From Cyathus striatus (Eukaryota; Basidiomycota; Agaricomycetes; Agaricales; Nidulariaceae), in the NCBI GenBank assembly GCA_025738555.1, contig JAOVFP010000016.1:3410001-3474000 (forward strand): 64,000 nt of DNA. The letters run 5' to 3'. Made by a program: the position numbers and the translations under genes. Every line of letters begins with the position of its first letter. Position 1 is the first letter of the stretch. Under the pieces are notes generated by a model, which was not told the DNA's origin, searched no databases, and worked only from the letters and a program-made list of their open reading frames with translations. This document shows positions 50,301 to 63,610 of the stretch, in pieces.

Positions 50301-51378
50301 GTTTGGGTGTTGGAAACATGAAGCCTTGAGATGGATCAAATACGGAAGCTATACTTCCAGCTATTATCTAAACGGAGTGTCAGAATAACTGGTCATCACA
50401 GTGGATATTGTTTTCAATTACGCATGAAAGCATTAGGGAATATGCCATAGAATCTAAAAATCATCACATCATATGATCATACTCTTCAGAATTAATTGGT
50501 GGACTCACGATAAAATGGAAGTCCATGTATAGAGACAATTTCAGTGCTGATGTCAATGTCTGAGTCTTGATAAGCTGTATTATAAAGTTATTAGAGTTCC
50601 ATTATACTCTCTTTTGGTAGAAGGCACACCTATGGAGAGACCCCACTTGAATATGACTTCATGAGTTAGGTAAATAGGCTTCGGATGGCCTGTGGACCCC
50701 GAGGTATGATATATTATGCACAAACTTCCACTTTCTGCATTATGAAATAGCTTAGAATGGAGAGAATCATATATGGGCTCCAGAAGGGAGGATAAGGCGG
50801 GCACAGCAAAAATTGGAAGCTTTACACCATCAAGGACTTGAAGCGAAGCAATACAAAGGTCTTGTGTATGCTGATCCTCGCTGCTTAAGAGAGCTCGACA
50901 ATTTGTCATGGACAAAAAGGTAAGCAATTCCACCTGCTGAGTTGCGTGGTGAAATTGGAAATGGTACACATCCGGCCAAGTTGATGCCAATGATTACACA
51001 GAAGTAAGTGATAGAATCTATTCAAACATAATTAGGCATCGCAATGTACTAGTCAACAGAGAGTTAAGTACTTAAGTTTGCAAGGATTCCTATAATATGA
51101 GGTTCTGATGAGTTGGAACGAATTTTGCAATGATCCTCAACAAATCGTGCAACCGAGTGCAGAGCACTTGAAATTTGGATCCAAGTAACGTAGTGCAAAC
51201 CCCCACCGTCATCTGCATATTGGAAAACAGGACGGTTTGGATTGTGTTCGACATGATATGTAATAATTTCAAGTATATTCTTCATTTTTCCGTCTAGAGG
51301 GGGAGGAATGAAAGATTGAGAAGGGCTCGAGTCGACTGGAACTGGTGTGGACAGTGCGGCCATGCTGGGAGTGGACAT
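47362..51378 (-). CDS. NRPS-like enzyme, adenylation-thiolation-thioesterase
   Basis: Multi-exon gene with many short introns. The adenylation part begins near 51300 (ITYHVEHNPNRPVFQYADDG). The core A3 motif SLCIIYHTSGSTGHPKP is at about 50740-50690. FSGGPMSFEVGETLF follows near 50060, then SHPGLDLVFTPIGDGLYKL, and RYTDTLIVHSSG near 49440. The adenylation part ends ASPNRPFEYTDKGYPKRHSI. The carrier domain follows, with DDDIFSYGAD joined across an intron to SLCAMLIRNA (about 48680-48580), so the DSL phosphopantetheine serine is present. The C-terminal alpha/beta-hydrolase thioesterase has LILIPGM, PYRFASISGSSVILLYLVKL with the nucleophile-type SxSGS turn, and a late VVVPGEHHEVL that supplies a likely His. 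The layout matches fungal A-T-TE enzymes such as quinone synthetases that join aryl pyruvates, and acyl-activating relatives. The substrate is not readable. No tailoring cluster is visible beside it. Confidence 0.75.
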
Positions 51379-53657
51379 CTGGGAGGGAGTTCCCCACCCC
51401 AGTTCGAAGACTTATATCAGGCTCACTCGAGCCTATAATTATTAAAGTGTTTAACACGTATATGTAACTAATGTCCAAGTGACTCTGATCAAGAAGTTTA
51501 GCTCACTTCGATGAACCTATAGGCTGACTTTGATCAACTGAGGGGGCTATGAAGGATCACTATTAGGTATAACGCATGTTCATTAGGAGGTTGGCACATC
51601 GCATCGCATCGAACGTAGATAGATGGTGTATTAATAGGGCTGGGACTTATTACAAAAGGGGAAACTCCCGATAAAGTTGTGCCAGATTTCAACTTTAAGA
51701 GTAGCAGTGTCTTGCAAACTAATATAATCTTTCAAGCTGGTACCGCATATGAATCGCATACCACAAAATTTTACCTGGCATTGGAAAAGTTGAGACTTCA
51801 AGCCAAGTCTGTTGGGACTCGGAAGTAATCAACTTGTAATCAACTTTCGTATGAAAGTGTTGGGCGTAATTTGAGCGTAATAGCCTCTACGTACATGCCA
51901 ACATTATGCTCCGCGATAGAGCACATGATTCTATACTTCTCAATCTTATGTAGCTAGTAACGTAGTGGTTCGCCGAACTTGTCTTCAACGTTTACCAAAA
52001 TTAGAGATAATACTAGTGCACTTTGAGCTTCTGAGTGCCTATGGTCTTCGGACTGGACCCAAATGGATCACCTGTACAAGTGTTCGTGGCGTGTATAGTA
52101 GGTGTACTATCGTCAATCAGATGTTAGTGTTGCCACAAGGTGACAAGGTGAGCTTTTGAACTCCGTTGATAGCTTTTGACGGGGAACCGACGCGAAGTGA
52201 GCACTTCGTCACCGTGTACACTAACCTGGACTCTGCAAAGACGCCCCTAAAAGGACCTCGATTTTCGCATTCCGTACTGCCGCAGCCGACGAGGGTGACA
52301 ACCTTCCTAAAACATAACATTGAAATTTGAGTTATTTTATGAAAAATAAAACTGCAGACGTGTTTTTTTATAAAAGGAGAAACCAAATGCTAAATTCTGA
52401 GGCGGGAAGATATCAGGAAGGTGAGATATATGGGCAACACTAACCAGTGATGAACACTAACTACTGATTGATAATAGTACTGCACAAAGTCCAGTCCCTC
52501 AAGCGCGGATGTAACGCAGATCCTCGGATCATCGATCAAGCCAGGAAGAGCCACCGAGAAAAGACATAAACATTCGTTATGGTGAATGAACTAAGCATAC
52601 GTCAAGGCCACGGTGCAGCAACGTATAACTGTGATGTTTTCTCCAGTGAGAATGTCGCCAGCAGTACATTGTGATAATCGTGGTAGCAGATCCTCGGAGA
52701 AGACTCGAGTAGACGAAATTAAAGATGTATTGAATTGAGGTGATGTACTAACTTCTCCTGTAGTACTTAATGATTACTCGAAGATAGCAATCCATTGGCA
52801 ATCCGAGAGCAAAGATGAGGTACTGGACCCAGTCTATGTTAGTGACAACTCCGATGGATTACTGGCATCTGGGTCCCGCTCGGATGGATTTCATGGGCTC
52901 CTAACGCGTGGATACAGAACGTTCACGGAGATACCTACATTCCCCAGCAGTTGCGGGATAGAATTCTCCCAGCTGCGGCACATACTGGGAGCTCACGTAT
53001 ACAAAATCTGTTGGCAAAACAGCGACAATTTATCGTCACTGCTGTCGACCATGCTGCGAGAGTATTCAATATCGGGAGGCAGGCATACGACGTGTTGATG
53101 GGAAACAAGTGAACATCTGGCATCGTAGATGCAACTTGCACGAAGTTGATATTGCGGATTATGATGGAAGGTACCTTTTGACCTTCTTACGTGGTCGGCA
53201 AATGGCCTGGGCAGGAAAGACAGTAAGTAATTAGTAGCCGAACGGCTCAAGTTTTAAACGAAATGCTTCCATCTACAATCTCTAGCAACTCCATAGAAGG
53301 TCACAATTCAATTTAAAGGAGTACATACCTATATTTTTTTGACCGAGCATTTTGAAGTTAGTCGCCTAATCCATCTACTGAGTGGGGTGTACGTGTAGAT
53401 ATCCGTACAGTGTTATCGATATTCATAAATAGTCCAATTAGTGTTTGTCTATTCTTCTATAAGAATCTAACACGGAATCCGGTTTGTGTGCATCAACAAA
53501 CTCCTTGCAGTCCTTGTCGGCCGTGTCTTGAGGAAGTAATCGTCGCGGGCAGACTTCATCTATGGAATGAGAATTGGAACACGTTCACTGTAAACAATAG
53601 AAAGACGCGCGGTGCACATCACGTGTGTATGAGAACACGCTGATCATTGAGCGCCTC
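51379..53657. other. Gene-poor stretch upstream of the NRPS-like gene
   Basis: The first part is the promoter side of the NRPS-like gene. Frames at 51965-52159, 52117-52386, 52935-53250 and 53410-53643 have no recognised features. No RNA gene identified. Confidence 0.4.
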
Positions 53658-54246
53658 CTCGACTTAGTCCGGTAGGCCGAACCGTCTAAGACGAGATCAC
53701 GCTGACATCACATGACTGGCGTGGGGGTATCTCGTCGATAGACGGTCCGGTAAAACTCGTTTGCATTTCAGTATATCGTTTCTTACGACTGTCCCACCTT
53801 GGTCCCCCGCTGTGGTACCTCGCTGGGACATCAGAACCATATAGGTACTCGTAGTGTAGTTCTGTGCGGAGTCGGGGGTTGGAATATCGTGGAATTACCG
53901 AGAAATATGTGGGGCAATAACATAACAACCTATTATAGCAGTATTGTACAGGTCTCAGTTCAGAACTCATACACTGCTTCTTTCTTCGCTGTTACACCTA
54001 ACAATCTCTCTGAAATATATACAAGAGCTAATAAATGTATATATGTTAAAAAACAATAGGGTATATTGTACACGAGGGAGGGAGGAACATTTGCAGAAGG
54101 CAAAGCGTAAGGAACGCTACACCAAAACCTTAACGAGTTTTACCGGTCTGCCTATCAACGAGATAGGCCACGCGCCCTCACATGACAAAAAGCGTGATCT
54201 CGTTCCCAGGATAGGCAGACCGGCCCTCCGGTCTATCCTCGACTTA
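53658..54246. mobile_element. Non-autonomous long-TIR element A (MULE-like)
   Basis: The element proper spans about 53667-54237. The left arm (about 53667-53765) and the inverted right arm (about 54130-54237) share imperfect inverted repeats. Matching blocks include GTCCGGTAGGCCG against GACCGGAGGGCCGG, ACGAGATCACGCT, ATCTCGT(C/T)GATAG and CCGGTAAAACTCGTT. The 9-nt sequence CTCGACTTA flanks both ends (53658-53666 and 54238-54246) as a likely target duplication. Arms of about 100 bp with a 9-bp duplication fit Mutator-like elements. The inside is AT-rich and has no transposase. Confidence 0.6.
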
Positions 54247-55236
54247 GACCGGAAGCCGGTCGGTATCGTGGGACTACGTCCACGTGATATGAACGATTAC
54301 ATCGTATCGATATACCGACCGGTCCAACTCGTCAAATTTAATTCAGCTGTCCTTTATCGGCGTTAGGAGTTAAAAAATCGCCCAATTTGGACGTTTCGGG
54401 TCCTGCCCACTTCCATCGTCGCGTCCTCATCGCGTTCCTCGCCGTCCTTCCTCAGTGTCTTTTCTCATCTACTATCCATTGTATGCTTAGTAGTTGCTAT
54501 TGTTTTGTTCAAATGCATGTTTTCAACATTATCCTGTCTGGAATATGCAAGATTGGAGTACTCAAGCTTGAAGATACCAAAGCCTTATTACACCAAGCTT
54601 ATCCCCTTCCACAAAGACTGCTCGATGAATTCTGGGAGACTCAAAAAATAGTTACATTTGTGCATCCGCATTGTATAAACCGTCTGTCACTGCCCACACT
54701 TGCCAATAGCCCAACATTTCCAGGCCAATCCCTACCCTTCCCCTCTCCCCACATCTCCTTCCTGCCCTGTTTGTCCTTCTGTATCACAATAACTGTGATC
54801 TCCAATGATGTCGATAGAAAAATCATGTAGCAATTGCTGTTATTCCTGTAGTTGGCTAGAAGTGGACATCGAGTGTTGAGAGCCGGCGTGATATTGGCAC
54901 TGAGCACAACTTGCTGCTCATAGGGACCCAGGCGAGGTGGCGGCTTGCGTTGAGTATCAAATGGAATGATTTCGTCCATAGGGATACATGCGGCTGAGAG
55001 GAGAGGAGAGGGGGGAAGAGAAACAACAGGAGGAAGGACGGCGAGGAACGCGATGAGGACGCGACGATGGAAGTGGGCAGGACCCGAAACGTCCAAATTG
55101 GGCGATTTTTTAACTCCTAACGCCGATAAAGGACAGCTGAATTAAATTTGACGAGTTGGACCGGTCGGTATATCGATACGATGTAATCGTTCATATCACG
55201 TGGACGTAGTCCCACGATACCGACCGGCTTTTGGTC
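54247..55236. mobile_element. Non-autonomous long-TIR element B (MULE-like)
   Basis: Near-perfect inverted arms of about 207 bp: 54247-54453 and 55030-55236. The outer ends are GACCGGAAGCCGGTCGG on the left and GACCAAAAGCCGGTCGG on the right, read inward. The flanks TATCCTCGACTTA and TATCCTCAACTAG look like an imperfect target duplication that overlaps that of element A. The unique centre is about 575 bp. Two opposing open frames (54387-54830 plus and 54641-55096 minus) start inside the arms with the same 22 residues, because the arms are inverted copies. Their inner parts show no transposase. The centre may hold captured host DNA. Confidence 0.75.
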
Positions 55237-56416
55237 TATCCTCAACTAGCCTCCTTCCCCACCTCTCGCATCAATGCATTCTCCTAGTCCTCGGATGTGT
55301 TGTAACCGTAGGTAAGCGTATACACCACGCGTACTTTCAAGCTGCCCTCCTTCTTATCGCTCCCCTCCCGCAATAACGCCCTCTGCTATCCACCCCCCAT
55401 GTGCCCTCGTTGCTGTGTCATTGAAACTTGACAAGACGGGCTCAACAATGCCTCCAGCTCTGTTCTGGCACCCCTCCCAATTGATCCCTAGGTTTGAACG
55501 TATATGGAGGTGACGGTGTCCAGTAGCCGAATGCGAAATTGTGGGGGGGACGAAGGTTGAGTGGCAACATAACACTCCTTACATCCCTAGCTAGGCTACC
55601 TACCCTTCTATATCGTCGGTCGAACGAATCTGGATTGATACGTGAGATTCCATGGGCCCCCTTCATCACCGCCAGGCCCCTTCAGAATAAAGCGGGCTCT
55701 CCATTTGAACCCCATTCCGAAAGAAGACATAGAGGCAGACTGGCGCCATCCACTGCGCAATGCCGTCCGTACCCCCGCATGTCGGCAAATGACCAGCGAC
55801 GAGCCAAGACCGACAAAAGCAAGAGCAGCCATTGACGAGTCCGCTTGGTGACTGTGATCCGCGTACGGTGACTAGATCATTTGAAGCCGAGGCAGGGTGC
55901 ATTGTAAGTGGGAACGGCACGATGGGCGCTATGAGCTCAACTTGTCTATGGCATATGCCCACTTGCTGGGCCACGCCGTCGATGTTGTTCATTTACCCAG
56001 ACAACATTTGTATCACATACCTATGTTCCTACTTTAATACCTAACTTACTGAGTGTAGTACACTGTATATAAATTGTACTCAATGATACACGTGGTAACC
56101 GTTAACGTACGGAGGGCTGAGACTAAGTCAGTGGATAGGATAAATTGGTAGTGTCGCAGGTTATGGAGACAACAACTTGCCATTGGAACTTAGTAGCATG
56201 ACTTTATTATGACGACGGGAGCTCATGAGAGAATATAAGTTCATAAATTGGATATGAGAGAAAAAATAATCAAATTGCCATGCATATTATACACAACCTA
56301 GAATGTATTTAATTAACCATGTGTCCTCCCTACGTTGACAAGACTGGACCGTTTAAGCATCGTACTAAAAAAGCGATTATTTGAGACGACTTAACACTGT
56401 TACCCGAAGTAACAAC
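55237..56416. other. Gene-poor stretch
   Basis: GC-richer stretch at about 55350-55990 with overlapping frames on both strands, none recognisable. Downstream it becomes AT-rich and serves as the 3' flank of the Ppo-type gene. Confidence 0.35.
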
Positions 56417-59400
56417 TTACCACAAGATGCATAGAACTGGTCCATTGACCAAGAGTGCCGTCCCTTTGAATGTATAAATCGGTTTCCGTCTCGTTAATGA
56501 TTTCTGGGATACAGTTTGCCTTCCCAGCCGGACCAGGTGCACGCCTGATATTGGGGAGGGAGAACACTGTCCGCACGATTTCAGCAATGCTCTGTACTGC
56601 ATATGTTTCACCAGGACAGTGATGGAAGCCAGTTCCATTGAGATTATAAGATGAAACTGGACGGCGAGGGTCAACTTGATCAGGATTGGGGAATTCAAGA
56701 GGCTGGATAGCGTGAATATATGTAAGATTCTAGTTAAACAACAATATTCATTGCTTACATTTCGATGAGCATTTCTTATGCTTGCCCAGATACGGTCTCC
56801 TGCCTTCACTTCCACTGGCGGTAACCCAGGACCCTGGGGAATCAAATAATCGACTGTAGCTTTGCGATATAGGCCTGCAGTCTGGGGCTTGAATCCTATA
56901 TACATTTATCAGAATAATTTAGGGGAACAGTGAGCAGGGAGTTACGTACGCATCGCCTCGCGCACATAACCACGCAGAAGTTCAGTGCTCGCTTTATCAG
57001 TTTGATGGGCGAGTTGGATGATGTGTTTTCGTTCTGTAGCACGTTCCGCGTCGAGGTAGAAATCGACAACATTAATAGCACCTAAAAAGACATTAGCCAG
57101 ATTGCGGTTCGACAATTAAGGTCGTAACGAACCTTGTGCATGATTAACACATCCACCCACTGCTACTCCGATGATATTACCGACGAGTTGATCGAGAGGC
57201 CGGCCTGTTGATGCTAATGCACTGTGGAAAGGGTAATTTGGCTTCTCATTTGCAGGCCATATATATGAGGTGGCAGTTGCAACAACTCGTCCAACGGCAT
57301 TCTAAACTGGATCAGTGTAACATATCTCTGACTAACAGAGTTACCTACAGGTACTGTCTTAGGAGCGGCTTCCATCACCGCCTTAGCAGTGAGTAGCCCG
57401 ATAATGGCACCTGCTCGTTCCGAAGCAGAACGGACAGCGAAGCTGTTCACTGGATCATCAAATGCCAGGAAAGTAGCCCTATAAACAGAATGAATATACT
57501 ACTTCCTAAAATAATACGATATAACATACGTGAACTGAGATGTGACATTAGTACATGCTCCACAATAAACGAGTTGAGAACCTACCAAAGTTTTCAACAT
57601 ATCGTACACTTCACGCTCGGTGTATAAGCCCGATGGGTTTTCCTTTGTCTTTAGTGGGATTCCGGCAAGTTTGCTGGCAGAAAAGTGAGTAAACGACATG
57701 TTTATCACATCCACAATGTTCAGATAAGTTCCTGGCACGTTGGTATACCTATATACGGAATTGATGAATGTTTGCATCGCATAACTGTAAAGTACACGAA
57801 CCTCCATGATTTCTCTTTGAGCTGCCTCTTCAACTCTGTGATCAGCCATATAGTATAGGTGGTCAGCGCGTCCTTATCCGGGAACAACGCATGGAGTACC
57901 TAGTATAAGTAGGAGTATTTAGTAGAGATCTTTCCGTGAGGTAAGGTCCTTATTACCAATGCCTTGTCATTATCATGACTATGGTAGGATTAGAATGTTA
58001 GGGAAATATAGCGTAAGGATAGTGTCCACTGACTTCGCTATATCATCAAACATAAGTATGGAACCATAACCAATGTTTATATAGATGACATTGAAACGCG
58101 TCGGGTCATTAAACACGGTTTTGATCCCAGTGAATGTATTCAATATCTTCAGCGGCGCGAGAGCTCCGGGACGGTCAAAGGTATACTGATCAGAGGTCCC
58201 CTGTCGATCCAAGCTTTCCTTCATGTGAGAAGGAACGAAGAATGGATATGTCGTGTAGACCGAATTCTGCAATGCGTTAGCAGAAATAGATATTCGCTAA
58301 CATTTGAACCTTACATATGGGTAATGATCAGGGAGAGTACGAGTAAATAGTTTAGGTACTATAGAAAGGGGTTTAGTCGTGGGCTTAATGAGAGTCGCAG
58401 AGTAAAACTTACGTTGGCCTCCAAATCCACCGTTATCCAAGTCACGCTGGCAATCCTTGAAGCCCCAAGTCGTATAGTTTGCAGCTAAACAAATATTAAT
58501 GAAAATCGAAATACAGAAGTGATGTATAACGTACGCGAAAAGTCAATAGTACTAAACCTGTCGCCTCGAACTAGGGCAACAGCATCTCCAAGAACGCCAC
58601 GTGTCGTCTATAATGGACAAGTTAAGAACATGATGGATTCCTTCAACATAACAGGCTTACAGTGTAACCACACGCAAAGCGAAGTCCATCCGAAAGGGGC
58701 ATCGTCGATTCTGCCTGAAGACCGGTCTGCAAATAGAACCAAGTCAGAAACGGATGATGTTATTTTTTAATGATGCCCACGTAAAGCTCCAGGTTGTCAA
58801 CATGCCCGTAAAGCCTGCGTGCGGCACCCTGTAATCACAATTATCAGAGAAATGCAAATAATTAAAAGATGATTGTAATTACAGCAATCTCAGGATCGGG
58901 ATTCCATTCCTCGAACGTTTCGAACTCTATAAATCTTGTCGTAAGCCTATGTTAGGTGGTACCCAAATGACAATTACCAACCTTTCAGCCCTAGGAACCG
59001 ACGGAACTCATTCATGGTACATGCTCCCCAAGCGCGTGCTTGCTGAATGCCCATGATTTCGACAATGCGCAATACACCGGGTGTACCGCGACCTCCAAAG
59101 GAGCCAGCAGGTCTTTCGGTTGCGTCTTTCAAGATGTTCGCAATGTCATCATCAGAGAATCTGCCGTCGGGTCCGCGTTTGAGACTGCAAGGAACTGTTA
59201 GCGGCATAAGTCAAATGAAAGAAATCCAGCATACCCAGCAAAAGTCCGGTTATATGGTTCTTCTTTCTTAATCTCTGCGAACTGCGCACCAAAATGGATA
59301 AGGTCTTGCCTCGATAACTGTAATCATGTTATTCTTCACCGTAGTTACTTTGACAATTTAGGCATACCTGATCAAATGGTTTACCATTGAAAACACGATT

Positions 59401-61070
59401 AAAGACATCTTCTATCCCTTTTACGTCTTGTTCAGCGGTAGTTGCGTGCCACTATAAGAGTATAAGAGATATCATTAAAGCAAGTCAACGATTCAACTTA
59501 CGCGATACAGAATATTAAATTCGATGCTGCAATGGTTTCCTTGACCTCTCTCGACAGTCAATTCCTTCGTCTTGATGGACTAGAATAACGATGAGAAATG
59601 ATTCCTTTACTTGTAAAGGTACTTACATCAAAAACCTTCAAGTTCCAGTTGCACCCTTCGGCTACACCAAGGAAACCTGGAACGTAGTCACCCATAATAC
59701 AGCTCATGAAATGACCGCAGCTGCAATTCCAATATTAAATTACACCACTCATCCGGTTAATACCAACACGTACTTGATGAGCTTTGCTGTTTGGAAAATC
59801 TGTTCGTCCTGGCGAGCACAAGCTTCAGGATCGGTTGGAGGGGGATCCGACCACATCCCGCGTTCGTTAATCTTAAGCAACTTGTCTGCAATGAACTAAG
59901 AGAGATCAGAGATCTGTACCCGCAGTACGTGCAAAGCCAGTTACGTTATGGTTTCGGCTGAAAACGACAAGTAGGGCACTGGATGCCGGAGGAAGGAACA
60001 GAAGTCTTTCTTCGGAGAATGTATCAGGATAAAGCAGCCCACGACCGGATGCTTTGTCGCGAACTTGATGTTGTGCAGCCTCATCTACAAGAAGCTTTCA
60101 ACGAGACCATATAGAAAATGGAAATGAAACTCACTATCGCCATAAAGTGGGCTAAGGTCAAGGTAGGAACTGGCATCATTGTAGATCATATTGCTTTCAA
60201 AGCGGGTACGGAAAAGAGAATGGGTGACAAGGGATGCAAATGCAAAAATCATGCTCGACATCCCGCCTGCGTGTCTCTTAAACTATAAACATAAATAAGC
60301 ATCGTTCTTACCAAATATTGAACGAAGAATCTCACTTGTTTTCTTTTCAATATCGTATCAAAGATAAGACCGGGGTCAGGAAGAGATGTGTTTGGCAACC
60401 CCATCTGTCCACGGGCGCTCCTAGCGTAAGGAGTTCCTGCACGCCCAAGATCAGGATTCTCCAGATTATTGCCACCTCCATCCGCTTGACGAAAGGCATT
60501 CTCAGGGCCCAAGTACGAGGCAGGGGGATGAGGAATAGTGTTGTACAACTGATTGACAGCGGCATTGTTCAGCTTAGTCCACACGGGAGCTGAGGGATCC
60601 ATCTTCGCAATGACATCGAGACCGGTTTGGAACTATAGACGTGATAATGAGCAGTGTAACAGTGATATCGTGATTATCTTACAGCTCCCTTCCGATCGTC
60701 AACGGCTTCCGGTTTTATTGCGCTCTCAAGAAAGGCCCCCTGGAATATGGGTATGTCTTAGAATTCAAAATAGTGGAGATTACTTGAACATACGACTATT
60801 CTTGGATCAGGATCTGTGAAACCGCCTTTCCGTTTGAATGCATCAACCTGTTATTAAATGTTAACACCGTGGCTCACAATCCAAAGCCTTGAAAGCACAT
60901 ACACGGTTGATGACATTGGTGACTGATGAATGCCCTTGACGCCTCTCGATTTCGTCCCCAGTGACTTGCCAGTCATAGTACCCATCAGGAGCATCGGGCA
61001 AAGGACGAGAAGACAGGTGAATAGCATCGGCGGCCATTGATACGGCCTTAGCAGGTTTAATGGCAGACAT
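56417..61070 (-). CDS. Ppo-type fatty-acid dioxygenase / cytochrome P450 fusion
   Basis: Long multi-exon gene starting MSAIKPAKAVSMAADAIHLS at 61070. The N-terminal heme-peroxidase (COX-like) dioxygenase has FASLVTHSLFRTRFE with the expected distal His (about 60250-60200), then DASSYLDLSPLYG, FSRNHNYVADKLLKINERG and CGHFMSCIMGDYVPGFLG. The catalytic EFNILYR|WHATT is split by an intron near 59453-59503, so the Tyr and proximal His of the YRWH motif are both present. The C-terminal P450 part has VNHAQ/AVINVVDFYLDAERAT (about 57120-57040), PQGPGLPPVEVKAGDRIWAS and the heme-binding GTGFHHCPGE (about 56640-56610), which supplies the Cys ligand. It ends ...WTSSMHLVW at 56417. Such enzymes oxygenate linoleic or oleic acid to a hydroperoxide, and the P450 half then isomerises or rearranges it. 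The products act as oxylipin signals of development in fungi. All splice joins checked keep the frame. Regiospecificity cannot be read. Confidence 0.85.
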
Positions 61071-63610
61071 GACTGTAGTGCAAGAGTGAGGGTTTTAGGA
61101 TAGTAGGAAGCTGGTCACATCCCTCATATGCTTTTATTCGAATCCTTCAAAGATCACACGGGCAAAGAACCTATGTCCAAGACTCCAAGATATCCGTCCC
61201 AGATCCGCCCCTTCGATAATGAAACTCGGGAGCTAGTTCCTGACAGGCGTAACGTTCTTGATACGTATAATACGTATGTAGACAGGACCTACATAGCGGA
61301 CCTGCGACCGGGTCAAAGTCAAACTCTAAATTCCACTCCAACTTTTCAAGAGATTCGGTCGCATTTCGCTACCCGAAATGGGAATCCGCAGACCATATAT
61401 CAAAGTTAGCTAAAACAGTGAAAACCATCACTGATGTTCATATGTAAAGGTGTAGTTGTGACAAGATGTCGTACAACTAGTTGATATCGGCTAGCGTCGA
61501 GCGAGAGCAAGGGCCAAAAACAGCATTTTCAACGCATGAATGCCATAGTAGACGAGTACTAGACGGAGGACCCCTATCCATTTTGTTGAGTCCCGGTCAA
61601 AACCTCCAACTTTTGGTCAGCAAAAACAGGTTTGCAAGCCCAGTCTATTATTACTCCGAGCTGCCATTTTAGAGCCCACTGCCAACCCCTTGTGGATCAG
61701 CTACCGACCGACGAGGCAACTACATATTTATTGAAGCGTCACCAAAACAAGAAGCGTGCATAATTATGGCACCGTTCCTAAGGCCTGAACCTTTGTCGTT
61801 GAATCAGAATTCCTGGAGACAGTCCATCATTGATTGGCTGAATACATAACGAAATCAAGGATGAAGCTTGAAGTTGAGATTATCGAGGTACATGTGATTG
61901 TCCCAACAAGTACATTTCTTGCTTCGATTTGTTCACTTTCGAGATTTCGACGATTGAACCGTGGAATGTTCCATTCTTGAGGAAAGCAAATGAGTCCTTG
62001 TGAGTCATCAGACAGGCTTCCACAACTTATCCTAAAGAAGCCAAGGTGACGGTACGATACGATGAAACAACGCCATCGTGACCTAGCGAGATATTCGGAT
62101 CCTCTGATATTCAGATATTCAATTTCACTCTTCAGAGGTGGGTAACGGATATGCTTGGGAAGTATATGGTTCTTACGCTCGGCTAGGATAAGTTCCAGGG
62201 AGCTTCTGTAGTTGAGCATATACATAAATATGAAGCAAGCACATACATAGTACATACGTCCACGAAGAATGTTAATGAGACGTTGTCCCATTATCGTTTT
62301 CCTACGCTTCTCCATGCAGTAAGTACGTATATGTTGAATGATAGGAATCGCCGGGTTGACGCTCGCGCCGCGCGGATACTGCCGATCGAGTCAATGACAC
62401 CGACAGTGGCAGATAAGTAAGAACTCCCAAGAGATGACTGAGGATGACTAGGATTGTTTATTCGACAGACAGACTGTCGAGCTATCTTAGGATGGGTACC
62501 AGTAACCATCACAAGAATAAAACAAATCCTAATTTCCTCCTTCCAAGTTCCAATTGGCCGAGAACCGTAACTTTATGCAGCTTTATGATCAGTAGAAAGC
62601 AAAATCGGGTTAATGTCAAAAGTAAGTCAAATATGGAGATTAAAAATCAAACGTACTCAAACAAGCTGAATTTGTGGGTGTGACTCTTGTTCACGATTTC
62701 GTTTTTTACTGAGCTTTATGCCTGATCCTTACAGTAACATCGGCGTTAAATATAAATACTTCAGTCGTAACTTGTAAGTATTAGAATTCGGTACGTACTT
62801 GCGTGACCCCATAATCAATTTCTTCGTCCACCGGATCCACAAAACCTACCCGGGCTGCGCAGTACCCTCGGCAGCCCATGGCCTCGTACCGGTCATTAAT
62901 TTACAGGTCATGCAATCTCTTTGTGGTGTTGGTAATGGAAGATATCAGCTCCATCTAAATTAATTCCCGAAGAGCTGTTCTTAGAGCTGTTCTTAGAGCC
63001 GTTCAGCTGGACATTCAACTATGTACTGCCATTATTGCGAGTGATAAGAATTTTACCAAAAATCCATTATTCCTAATCTGACCAATGATTCGAAGAGTAT
63101 GGATCTCGTGCCCACCTCCTTGGGTTCCAATAAGTTCCACGGTAGCGACCGATTGCGAGAGTTATCGACATCTTAGGCTTTAGCGTGCCACAGAACTTAG
63201 AAGCAAGTTGCCGCAAAGGAGTTAGCCTTAAGAGAGTGTCCTGATATCTAGACCAGAATATATGGAACACTAACCAGCAGAATGATAGATTCATAGAAAG
63301 TCTGAGTGGGAGATTTGGTGGGAGAGCGAGAGTTGACAGCGTTGAACTTGTGTTATAAAGTTAAGAACAAGTTATGTAAGAACCATTACCGTCGCAGAAT
63401 GTGCCGTATTCGTGGGAATCTCATTGCTTACGTAGCTTACTTACCGTGCTGGGAAACTGCTCTCGCGTCACCGCAACGTTGACTTCGTCCCTTCACCGTC
63501 ATCACCATCCTCCTCATCGTTCGCGCTCTTCCTCGATCTCTATCATGTCATGACATTAATATCTTCCTCGTACATCTGGGAAGAGAAACATATTGACTTA
63601 AGTTCACCTA
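61071..63610. other. Gene-poor stretch upstream of the Ppo-type gene
   Basis: Promoter side of the Ppo-type gene. The longest frame, 61827-62315 (minus, 162 codons, MEKRRKTIMGQRLINILRGR), starts with a basic stretch and one hydrophobic segment but matches no family I recognise. Other frames (61128-61409 plus, 63073-63294 minus) also lack features. Confidence 0.35.

Noticed and set aside
58519..58770. Plus-strand 83-codon frame
   Set aside because: Antisense to exons and introns of the Ppo-type gene; no family features.
56417..61070. Treating the dioxygenase half and the P450 half as two separate genes
   Set aside because: They lie on the same strand with no stop-plus-start gap, exon joins stay in frame, and the order matches known Ppo/LDS fusions.
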